Source: a bacterium (lineage in GTDB: Bacteria; JALSQH01). Taken from it: a stretch of 9,222 nt of DNA. Made by a program: the position numbers and the translations under genes. The notes beneath the pieces were generated by a model that had not been told where the DNA came from, did no database searches, and was given only the letters and a program-made list of their open reading frames with translations. The DNA lies in the NCBI GenBank assembly GCA_026985515.1, contig JALSQH010000028.1:1-9222 (forward strand). Reading direction: 5' to 3'. Positions 1-5,812 of this stretch are shown in pieces; position 1 is the first letter of the stretch; each line of letters starts with the position of its first letter.

Positions 1-165
1 ATTTTCAATCTCCTTTTGTTTTATTCTCTCAACAATAACTGCTCTGTTACGCCTTAGAGTTAAATATTCCTTCACTCCATCCGGACCCCATATCAACTGA
101 TAAATTTCAAGAATGATCAGAAAAATGAGGACAATCCAGAGAAAATAGATCAGCTTTACTTTCAT
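1..165 (-). CDS. FtsB/DivIC-like septum formation initiator, partial (C-terminus beyond left edge)
   Basis: This is a partial gene; 55 codons are visible before the sequence runs off the window. The translation starts MKVKLIYFLW, has one hydrophobic helix (about residues 4-25), then W-G-P-D-G (26-30), then a charged helix beginning VKEYLTLRRN that continues as a coiled coil. A short N-terminal membrane anchor, a G-x-x-G motif followed by a Tyr/Leu helix start, and a coiled coil is the layout of FtsB/DivIC. These bitopic divisome proteins act with FtsL and FtsQ at the division septum. The ATG (165-163) overlaps the TGA (164-162) of the upstream phospholipase-like gene as ATGA, so translation is probably coupled. 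The family call rests on short sequence and architecture; another small coiled-coil membrane protein is possible. Confidence 0.62.
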   Translation of the reverse strand, partial: MKVKLIYFLWIVLIFLIILEIYQLIWGPDGVKEYLTLRRNRAVIVERIKQKEIEN

Positions 166-1055
166 ACCCCATCCTCCCTGTTACCCCTCAGGCTGAATTT
201 TCCCGCAGGAATTTGAGGAATATTTTCAAGAATCAGAGAATTGACCACTTCCTCTCCAGCTATGTCTCTGAGCTCCCTCAATTTTCTTTTTATCTGGAAA
301 CCATTTCTGATGGATGACCTTCCCGTGGGATCAAGAGAGGTAATAAAAGCATTCTCTCCATTTTCAAGAATATCCAGTGCAGCATCGACACTGCGGTTTA
401 TATAAAAATCCCTTCTATCTTCGGGAATCTTGTAAATTGACCTGGTTGAAATTCTCCTTATAACATTTTTCCACGCCCTCACCCTTCTCTGTAGAGAAAG
501 GAGATCAAAAAGCCTCCTGTTTATGGCAAATGAAAAGAGGGTTGGTTTGAGCCCGGCCCGCAAAACTTCATCATCTTCCCTGTGGGCACCCTTCTCAACC
601 TTTCTAATACTCAACCACACGGAGTCTGGAAAACATGTTTCAAATTTCATCTCCCAGTAGGAGTGGTTTCTCATCTTTCCATGGTAATACCTGATGAACA
701 TCTCCGGCAGGAAAAAATTATGAGCGATCACATCCATGGCAAGATGAGAAAGATAACCCCACACAAAGGATACTTTATACTCTCTGTCTGCAAGGGTGAA
801 AAGAGAAAAAGCAACTTCCCAGTTGTGTGAATGATTCTCCCATGTGGTATATTTCTTACCAATGATGATATCAGCGGCAAGGAGACCATAGAGAAAATCG
901 TAAGGATACTCAACAATCACAGCTGCCGCAGTGGAGGAAATCAGACCTGCATTTTCCAGAATCAACTGGCCAAAGTAATAGTGAGCAACACCACCCCACC
1001 CATAGAGATGGAAAGGAAAAAGCATCAAAAAAAAAGTTAAAAAAAGTAATGTCAT
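162..1055 (-). CDS. Exported zinc-dependent phospholipase C family protein
   Basis: This 297-residue protein has a hydrophobic signal peptide (residues 1-19) followed directly by Trp20. In the phospholipase C/P1 nuclease superfamily the mature N-terminal Trp is itself a zinc ligand, so cleavage after Gly19 would place it correctly. The rest of a trinuclear zinc site can be picked out in order: His25, Asp62 in the LAAD motif, His78 in SHNW, His104-x3-Asp108 and His112 in the G-Y-L-S-H-L-A-M-D-V-I-A-H segment, and His131-x3-Glu135. This matches the W/H/D/H/HxxxD/H/HxxxE series of Bacillus cereus phospholipase C. The C-terminal part (about 150-297) is basic, helical and not recognised. The expected location is periplasmic or extracellular. 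The substrate is unknown; many genomic members are only annotated as zinc-dependent phospholipase C family. The ATG has no clear Shine-Dalgarno. The downstream FtsB-like gene overlaps its stop. Confidence 0.82.
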   Translation of the reverse strand: MTLLFLTFFLMLFPFHLYGWGGVAHYYFGQLILENAGLISSTAAAVIVEYPYDFLYGLLAADIIIGKKYTTWENHSHNWEVAFSLFTLADREYKVSFVWGYLSHLAMDVIAHNFFLPEMFIRYYHGKMRNHSYWEMKFETCFPDSVWLSIRKVEKGAHREDDEVLRAGLKPTLFSFAINRRLFDLLSLQRRVRAWKNVIRRISTRSIYKIPEDRRDFYINRSVDAALDILENGENAFITSLDPTGRSSIRNGFQIKRKLRELRDIAGEEVVNSLILENIPQIPAGKFSLRGNREDGV

Positions 1056-1062
1056 GTTTGCA

Positions 1063-1092
1063 TTTACACTGATCTTATGTAAAAATTATTTT
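1063..1092 (+). promoter_or_regulatory. Tentative promoter for the rightward operon
   Basis: TTTACA (1063-1068) matches the -35 consensus at 5/6. With an 18-base spacer it is followed by TATTTT (1087-1092), matching the -10 at 4/6. The predicted start near 1099 would leave only about 18 bases of leader and cut into the purine-rich stretch at 1095-1102, so the exact placement is uncertain. This 61-base gap is the only non-coding DNA upstream of the operon. Confidence 0.28.
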
Positions 1093-1094
1093 AC
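1079..1094. repeat. Perfect 6-bp inverted repeat between divergent promoters
   Basis: GTAAAA-ATTA-TTTTAC is a perfect dyad with a 4-base centre. It covers the -10 regions of both candidate divergent promoters, so it could be an operator affecting both directions. It is AT-rich and short, so chance is not excluded. Confidence 0.4.
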
Positions 1095-1116
1095 AGGAAA
1101 GGCTCATTAAAGTAAA
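1088..1116 (-). promoter_or_regulatory. Candidate sigma70-type promoter for the leftward phospholipase/FtsB-like genes
   Basis: Read on the minus strand, TTTACT (1116-1111) is followed by exactly 17 bases and TAAAAT (1093-1088). These match the -35 consensus at 4/6 and the -10 consensus at 5/6. The predicted start near 1081 leaves a leader of about 25 bases. The -10 lies inside an inverted repeat. Confidence 0.42.
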
Positions 1117-1782
1117 GTGAAAGAAACGATCAGAATTGCCAGAGAGTATTTGAGATTTTTGAGAGAAACAGGATACAGAGAATTCCAGCTTCCCCGTGAA
1201 AGGGAGAGGGAACTGCAGGAAAAGAAGGGGAAAATGCTTGAAGAACTTTACAGGGAATGGGATAACTGCAACCGGTGTAAATTACACCAGTGGAGAACAA
1301 ATATAGTCTTTGGTGAGGGGAATCCGGCAAGTAAAGTGATTTTTATAGGCGAAGGACCGGGAGAAGAAGAAGACAGACAGGGAAGACCCTTTGTGGGAAG
1401 AGCAGGACAGTTGCTTACACTGATGTTACAATCTATCGGGTTGAAAAGGGAGGATGTTTACATCACAAACATCGTGAAGTGCAGACCACCAAATAACAGA
1501 GAGCCTGAAAAGGATGAGGTAATTGCTTGTGCCCCCCTTCTGCAGAAACAGATTGAAATAATTGATCCACAGTTAATCGTTACCCTTGGAAAACCCGCCA
1601 TAACAGCCCTATCAGGACAGAAGATGCCCATCACAAAGATAAGGGGAAGGGTAATGGTGATAAATGGAAGAAAAGTTCTTCCCACCTACCATCCCGCCTT
1701 TTTACTCAGAAACCCAGTCAGGAAGAAGGAGGCATGGGAGGACCTGAAAACATTAAAGAAACTGCTGGAAGATATTCAATGA
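1117..1782 (+). CDS. Family 4 (UDGa-type) iron-sulfur uracil-DNA glycosylase
   Basis: This 221-residue enzyme removes uracil from DNA by cleaving the N-glycosidic bond, starting base excision repair of deaminated cytosine. Four cysteines match the [4Fe-4S] ligands of the Thermus family 4 enzyme: C51 and C54 (C-N-R-C), C122 (V-K-C-R-P-P) and C138, with the same 16-residue C122-C138 spacing. The active-site motif GEGPGEEED is at 78-86, the F-V-G-R-A-G-Q-L-L segment at 92-100, and the second catalytic motif YHPAFLLRNP at 191-200. Compared with Thermus and Thermotoga enzymes it has an extra, highly charged N-terminal helix of about 40 residues. The GTG at 1117 is the first possible start, because an in-frame stop lies at 1108. 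A purine-rich AGGAAAGG (1095-1102) is rather distant, so a later start is possible. Its stop overlaps the next start. Confidence 0.93.
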   Translation: MKETIRIAREYLRFLRETGYREFQLPRERERELQEKKGKMLEELYREWDNCNRCKLHQWRTNIVFGEGNPASKVIFIGEGPGEEEDRQGRPFVGRAGQLLTLMLQSIGLKREDVYITNIVKCRPPNNREPEKDEVIACAPLLQKQIEIIDPQLIVTLGKPAITALSGQKMPITKIRGRVMVINGRKVLPTYHPAFLLRNPVRKKEAWEDLKTLKKLLEDIQ

Positions 1783-3071
1783 AAACAGGGCTTCTGCTTC
1801 TCATTTCCCTTTTATTTCAGATAAATATCTTAGCAGCAAATAACAGGGTTCTTGTGCTGAAAATAGATGCCACAATTAATCCCGCCACAGCAGAGTACAT
1901 AAAAAGTGGAATTGAAAAAGCGACAAGAGAAAATTTCCAGGCAGTTTTAATTGAACTGGATACCCCGGGTGGTTTGTTAACCTCAACAAGGGAAATCGTA
2001 AAATCTATTCTCAATTCTCCCGTACCTGTTATAGTCTACATATACCCTCCCGGTGCTCATGCGGGTTCGGCGGGGGTTTTTATAACCCTTGCAGCTCACA
2101 TAGCGGCCATGGCACCCGGAACAAACATAGGAGCAGCCCATCCTATCGCTATAGGAAAGGGGAGTAAGAGCAAGAATGAGGAAATACTTTTGAAAAAGGT
2201 TGAAAACGATGCTGTTGCTTTCATTGAATCAATAGCAAAAATGAGAGGAAGAAATGTAAAATGGGCAAGAGATGCAGTGAGAAAAAGCATAACTGCCACT
2301 GCAGAGGAAGCGCTGAAGAAAAAGGTCATCGATGTCATTGCAAATTCCCCGCTGGAACTTCTTGAAAAGATTTCAGGCAGAAGTGTCGTTGTGAGGGGGA
2401 ACAGGGTTACCCTCAATACCAGCGGTGCCACCCTGATTTACTTTCCAATGAGCATGAGATACAGAATTGTCAACACACTTGCACACCCTGAACTTGCCTA
2501 CATTCTTATGCTCATCGGGATGCTTGGAATCTACTTTGAACTTTCACATCCTGGAGCCATACTTCCAGGAGTGGTGGGAGGGATTGCCCTGATACTTGCA
2601 GCAATTGCCTTTCAATTCCTCCCGATAAACACCGGGGGTCTTCTGCTGATAATCCTTGCCATGATTCTCATAGTTCTGGAACTCTTTCTGCCAACAATGG
2701 GGGTACTGGCTGTTGCCGGGGTAATTTCCTTTCTCCTCGGATCACTTCTTCTATTCAATCAATCTTCTGGAATAGAGTTGAGAAAATCTGTGATTCTCGG
2801 AAGCACAATAACCCTTGGAGGTGCAATTCTTCTTGTATCCTTCCTCATATACAAGGCTCACAGAAATCAGGTCAAAACAGGATATGAAGGATTAATCGGA
2901 GAGGAAGGAGAGGCTGTCACGGATATCGAGGAAAGGGGAAAAGTTTTTGTTCATGGAGAATACTGGGACGCATTTGCAAAGGAGAAAATTGAAAAGGGTT
3001 CCCCCGTTAAAGTTGTGGGAGTCAGGGGCATGAAACTTGAGGTTGAAAAACTTAAAAGAGAGGAGGGCTAA
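1779..3071 (+). CDS. nfeD: NfeD-family membrane-bound serine protease (stomatin operon partner protein)
   Basis: This 430-residue protein has an N-terminal signal peptide (about 1-20), a ClpP/crotonase-like protease domain (about 22-215), four to five membrane helices (about 238-358) and a C-terminal OB-fold NfeD domain (about 368-426). Ser97 in the H-A-G-S-A-G-V motif corresponds to the catalytic serine and Lys140 in K-V-E-N-D-A to the lysine of the Ser-Lys dyad known from Pyrococcus PH1510. The D-T-P-G-G-L loop (61-66) and the G-R-N segment (157-159) are also typical. This is the long form of NfeD, the type that usually sits beside a stomatin gene as here; in archaea it cleaves the hydrophobic C-terminal part of its stomatin. 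An in-frame ATG at 1734 lies deep inside the glycosylase gene. I chose 1779 because it gives the signal peptide, overlaps the stop as ATGA, and follows GGAAG (1767-1771 region). Confidence 0.93.
   Translation: MKTGLLLLISLLFQINILAANNRVLVLKIDATINPATAEYIKSGIEKATRENFQAVLIELDTPGGLLTSTREIVKSILNSPVPVIVYIYPPGAHAGSAGVFITLAAHIAAMAPGTNIGAAHPIAIGKGSKSKNEEILLKKVENDAVAFIESIAKMRGRNVKWARDAVRKSITATAEEALKKKVIDVIANSPLELLEKISGRSVVVRGNRVTLNTSGATLIYFPMSMRYRIVNTLAHPELAYILMLIGMLGIYFELSHPGAILPGVVGGIALILAAIAFQFLPINTGGLLLIILAMILIVLELFLPTMGVLAVAGVISFLLGSLLLFNQSSGIELRKSVILGSTITLGGAILLVSFLIYKAHRNQVKTGYEGLIGEEGEAVTDIEERGKVFVHGEYWDAFAKEKIEKGSPVKVVGVRGMKLEVEKLKREEG
3061..3066 (+). promoter_or_regulatory. Strong Shine-Dalgarno for stomatin
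   Basis: AGGAGG ends 5 bases before the ATG at 3072 and lies in the last codons of nfeD, consistent with coupled and efficient translation of the stomatin gene. Confidence 0.8.
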
Positions 3072-3818
3072 ATGGGGCTCATAACTGCACTGATCATTAT
3101 TTTCTTCATTCTTCTCTCATCAATCAGAATTCTGAATGAGTATGAGAGAGGTGTCGTTTTCAGGCTGGGAAGAGTAATAGGAGCAAAGGGACCGGGACTC
3201 TTTCTTTTGATTCCAATTGTTGATAAAATGGTTAAAGTAAGTCTGAGAACGGTGGTTATGGATGTGCCTCCTCAGGATGTAATTACGAAGGATAATGTTT
3301 CTGTCAAGGTGAACGCCGTTGTGTACTTCAGGGTGCTTGATCCGGTGAAATCTGTTATTGAAGTTGAGAATTACTTTGCCGCCACTTCACAGTTAGCCCA
3401 GACAACACTCAGGGCCATCTGCGGAGAAGTGGAACTGGATGAGCTCCTGTCCCAGAGGGAAAAGATAAACGAACAGCTTCAGAGCATTCTGGATAAACAC
3501 ACAGACCCATGGGGAATTAAGGTCAGTACAGTGGAAATAAAGCACATTGACCTCCCTGAGGAGATGCAGAGAGCAATGGCCCGTCAGGCAGAGGCAGAGA
3601 GGGAGAGAAGGGCAAAGATCATCGCCGCAGAAGGTGAATATCAGGCGGCACAGAGACTTGCAGAAGCCTCTGAGATAATGAGCAAAAATCCCATGACCAT
3701 ACAGTTGAGATACCTGCAGACTCTCTCCGAAATATCCACCGAGAATTCCTCCACCATAGTTTTTCCAATACCCCTGGAATTTCTTGAAGCACTGAGAAAG
3801 GGCAAGGAGGAGAGTTGA
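3072..3818 (+). CDS. Stomatin/slipin (SPFH, band 7 family)
   Basis: This 248-residue protein is a canonical prokaryotic slipin. A membrane helix (about 3-20) is followed by the SPFH domain: [12 protein letters not shown] (23-34), G-P-G-L-F (40-44), I-P-I-V-D (47-51), [12 protein letters not shown] (64-75), V-V-Y-F-R-V (83-88), and V-E-I-K-H-I-D-L-P (154-162). Then comes the Ala/Glu/Arg-rich coiled coil (165-205) and the terminal hydrophobic strand [10 protein letters not shown] (227-236). Such proteins oligomerise at the membrane as scaffolds. The last segment corresponds to the region where the archaeal NfeD protease cuts its partner stomatin. The length is usual for slipins. The gene starts immediately after the nfeD stop with a strong Shine-Dalgarno. 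Of the three SPFH-type genes here this is the only well-conserved one. Confidence 0.95.
   Translation: MGLITALIIIFFILLSSIRILNEYERGVVFRLGRVIGAKGPGLFLLIPIVDKMVKVSLRTVVMDVPPQDVITKDNVSVKVNAVVYFRVLDPVKSVIEVENYFAATSQLAQTTLRAICGEVELDELLSQREKINEQLQSILDKHTDPWGIKVSTVEIKHIDLPEEMQRAMARQAEAERERRAKIIAAEGEYQAAQRLAEASEIMSKNPMTIQLRYLQTLSEISTENSSTIVFPIPLEFLEALRKGKEES
3804..3810 (+). promoter_or_regulatory. Shine-Dalgarno supporting a TTG start
   Basis: AAGGAGG (3804-3810) lies 4 bases upstream of TTG (3815-3817). The spacing is short, but no other initiator codon gives the N-terminal membrane helix of the following gene, so this site decides the start. Confidence 0.6.
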
Positions 3819-4636
3819 AGAAGTTTATCTTTTATCTGCTGTTTGTAGCAATAATTGTACTGGCGGGTTACTGGATCTGGCTGGGGGTTCACACCATACC
3901 TGAGGACAAAACCGGGGTTGCCTTTCTTCTGGGAAAACCACACAGAGTTGAAATGCCTGGGAGACACTGGTTTTTTTACAAACCTGTGGGAAATATTCTG
4001 CTTCTGCCCGCCGGTAATTTATTCCTGGGAGGAGAAAAATTTGTAATAACCCGCGAGGGAATGGCAATAAAGGTAAAACTTCTCCTTACTGCCACTCTTT
4101 ACGATCCCCTAATCTTTGCGAGAAAAAATCACTCCCTTGAGACATTCAGGACCAAACTCACAAACTTACTTATTAAAAAAATTTCAACTTTACCACTGGA
4201 AGTGATACTTGAAAGAAAGGTCGCGGTATTAAACGCCGATGTGAGAAAATTTTTATCTGAAAATGGGATGACGCTGAAAAAATTCGATTTTAAACCTCTT
4301 CCTGACAGAGAAATAGAAAATTTAATTCAGAATCTGGAAAAAGAGAAAAGGGAAGAGAGAGAAAAGATCATCAGGGCAAAACTCTATGCAGAGAGATTAA
4401 CTGAAGAGGCGCGTATTTACGCCTCTATGGTAACAAGAGAAGCCTTTAATCTTTTCAGGGAAAAAGTTGACGAGATAAAAAGAATAAGGGAGAGGTACAG
4501 AGACCTTGAACCTGTTTACCTCTCCCATCCTGAAAGGATCAGGGAACTCTTGAAACTTCAAATACTGGAAGAGGCTGTAAAGAAGGCAAAGCGGATATAC
4601 ATTACGCCTGAGAAAATGGAGCAATTTAAAAAATGA
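3815..4636 (+). CDS. Divergent second SPFH/band 7-like membrane protein
   Basis: This 273-residue protein keeps the SPFH plan but with low conservation. It has an N-terminal membrane helix (about 3-23), an SPFH1-like opening ([15 protein letters not shown] at 27-41), an M-P-G-R-H-W-F segment (47-53) in place of the usual G-P-G-L-h, and a later SPFH part (about 75-165) with D-P-L-I-F (97-101) where stomatins have D-P. A very long charged helix follows (165-265, rich in E, K and R), and the C-terminal strand is [10 protein letters not shown] (259-268). The architecture resembles HflK/HflC and slipins, but it does not match any named subfamily that I recognise. It starts at TTG, overlapping the stomatin stop as TTGA, and its own stop overlaps the next start. 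The likely role is as a structural partner of the adjacent stomatin in a hetero-oligomer; this is inference from operon context. Confidence 0.7.
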   Translation: MKKFIFYLLFVAIIVLAGYWIWLGVHTIPEDKTGVAFLLGKPHRVEMPGRHWFFYKPVGNILLLPAGNLFLGGEKFVITREGMAIKVKLLLTATLYDPLIFARKNHSLETFRTKLTNLLIKKISTLPLEVILERKVAVLNADVRKFLSENGMTLKKFDFKPLPDREIENLIQNLEKEKREEREKIIRAKLYAERLTEEARIYASMVTREAFNLFREKVDEIKRIRERYRDLEPVYLSHPERIRELLKLQILEEAVKKAKRIYITPEKMEQFKK

Positions 4637-5400
4637 AAAGGGTGGTAATCTTTCTCCTTGTTCTGGCTATTCTGGCTGGCATTGCCTATTTTTCAATGGG
4701 TATTGTTCTGCCAGGATACTTGATAGTAATTGAAAAGAGAGATGGAAGGATTCTAACATTTGACAGGCCAGGAATATACCTGAATATTCCCTTTATAGAA
4801 AGACACAGAGTTTACAGAAGGAAACTCAATCCTCTGAAAGTGGGAACTTCTCTCCAGCATAAAGGAAACAACTACAAAATCAACCTCCTGCTACTACCTG
4901 AGGTAAATGAGCCTTCAAAAATTTTCCCTGAGAAAAAAAACATTCTTCTCAAAAAGGTCATACTTTTTTACAGAAAAGGATTCTCCCTTCCTGTTACATT
5001 CTTCATAAAAAATCCTCCCGTCCCAAAGATTCCGGGGTTAAGTTTCAGGGTCTTTATCAGGGGAATAATTCCCGATGCCGTCACCATGAAAAAACAAAAG
5101 GCTGAAATTACCTCCATGATAAAAGAGCTCCTTGAAAGTGAGAAAGAATCAGCTGCTGCAGAGGTAAAAAAAATTATGAAAGAAGCTGATGAAGAGAGAA
5201 AGAGTATTATTTCAAGGGCTGAAAATGAAAAAAAGAATCTGATTCAGTCTGCCATTTCTCTGGAGGGAAACGAGGTGGCAAATGTGAAGGCGCCTGAACT
5301 CTGGTTCCTGCTGAAAAAACTTGAGATTTATTCATCCCTCGGGACAGATGTAACCCTTTATTTAAAACTCCCGCAGGAAACCCTGAAAGGAGGTAGGTAA
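4633..5400 (+). CDS. Reduced third SPFH-like membrane protein
   Basis: This 255-residue protein begins with a membrane helix (about 3-23) followed by a recognisable SPFH1 fragment: L-P-G-Y-L-I-V-I-E-K-R-D-G-R-I (26-40), R-P-G-I-Y-L-N-I-P-F-I-E-R (45-57) and a basic strand V-Y-R-R-K-L (60-65). After that the usual SPFH2 core is replaced by a basic, hydrophobic middle (about 75-145) I do not recognise. A long coiled coil of Glu, Lys and Ala (about 150-208) follows, and the protein ends in D-V-T-L-Y-L-K-L-P-Q-E-T (239-250), similar to the ends of the two preceding proteins. No catalytic motif is seen. The ATG overlaps the preceding stop (ATGA), with GGAG 11 bases upstream. The last codons carry the strong ribosome-binding site of the next gene. 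The most likely origin is duplication of an SPFH gene followed by rapid divergence. Confidence 0.58.
   Translation: MKRVVIFLLVLAILAGIAYFSMGIVLPGYLIVIEKRDGRILTFDRPGIYLNIPFIERHRVYRRKLNPLKVGTSLQHKGNNYKINLLLLPEVNEPSKIFPEKKNILLKKVILFYRKGFSLPVTFFIKNPPVPKIPGLSFRVFIRGIIPDAVTMKKQKAEITSMIKELLESEKESAAAEVKKIMKEADEERKSIISRAENEKKNLIQSAISLEGNEVANVKAPELWFLLKKLEIYSSLGTDVTLYLKLPQETLKGGR
5386..5394 (+). promoter_or_regulatory. Near-perfect Shine-Dalgarno indicating a CTG start at 5402
   Basis: AAAGGAGGT is the strongest ribosome-binding site in the window. It sits at the end of the third SPFH-like gene. The codon 7 bases downstream in an open frame is CTG at 5402, while the nearest ATG in that frame (5516) is more than 120 bases away and has no comparable site. 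Confidence 0.7.
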
Positions 5401-5401
5401 A

Positions 5402-5812
5402 CTGTTAAGGGTTAATCTCATCTTCTGGGGAATTGTCCTTTTTACAATCAGTTTTATACTCTACTACAACTCAAGAACACCTTTTGAGAATTACACAAGC
5501 ACACAACTTCAGATTATGAAGCATGGAATTGACAGGGAAAAGAAACTTCTCCAGAGCAAAAAAGAGGAAGCAGAGAAGGAGTTTTCTGAAAAAATAAAAC
5601 AACTGGCTGAGAAAAGGAAGGAAACCCTCCTTGCTGAGCCACCGGAACTTCAGAGAGTAAAAATCAAGCTCAAAGAACTTTCCCACGACAAAAAAGAAAT
5701 TGAAAAAGAGATTCAAATCAGGGAGAACAATTCAAGAACGCTCTTTGCAATTGGGATGATTCTGGGAGCACTCATATTTCTTGGAGGGGTGGCATTGGTT
5801 ATATTCAAATGA
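5402..5812 (+). CDS. Small membrane protein with helical-hairpin coiled coil, probable CTG start
   Basis: I do not recognise a family. The frame is open from 5387, and the only codon that fits the strong AAAGGAGGT is CTG at 5402, giving 136 residues. Starting at the first ATG (5516) would give 98 residues and discard a convincing membrane helix (about 5-22, containing IVLFTISFILYY). The layout is: membrane helix 1, a charged helix with coiled-coil character (about 36-78), a Pro-Pro turn (A-E-P-P-E, 79-82), a second charged helix (83-110), and membrane helix 2 (about 113-135, with G-M-I-L-G-A-L-I-F-L-G-G). This suggests an antiparallel coiled-coil hairpin tethered to the membrane at both ends, comparable to the coiled coils of the neighbouring SPFH proteins. 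Its stop overlaps the CLC start (ATGA), suggesting a link to the transporter. The CTG start is the uncertain part. Confidence 0.68.
   Translation: MLRVNLIFWGIVLFTISFILYYNSRTPFENYTSTQLQIMKHGIDREKKLLQSKKEEAEKEFSEKIKQLAEKRKETLLAEPPELQRVKIKLKELSHDKKEIEKEIQIRENNSRTLFAIGMILGALIFLGGVALVIFK

Noticed and set aside
582-1040. Two plus-strand open frames (582-830 and 831-1040)
   Set aside because: They lie antisense to the phospholipase-like gene, whose zinc-site residues clearly support the minus strand. No ribosome-binding sites or recognisable motifs.
1056-1063. Three-codon upstream frame (ATG CAA ACA TGA) overlapping the phospholipase-like start on the minus strand
   Set aside because: It has no Shine-Dalgarno and is too short to distinguish from chance.
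1734-1778. Upstream ATG extension of nfeD by 15 residues
   Set aside because: It lies inside the glycosylase gene and places a polar stretch before an obvious signal peptide. ATG 1779 fits the overlap pattern of the other junctions.
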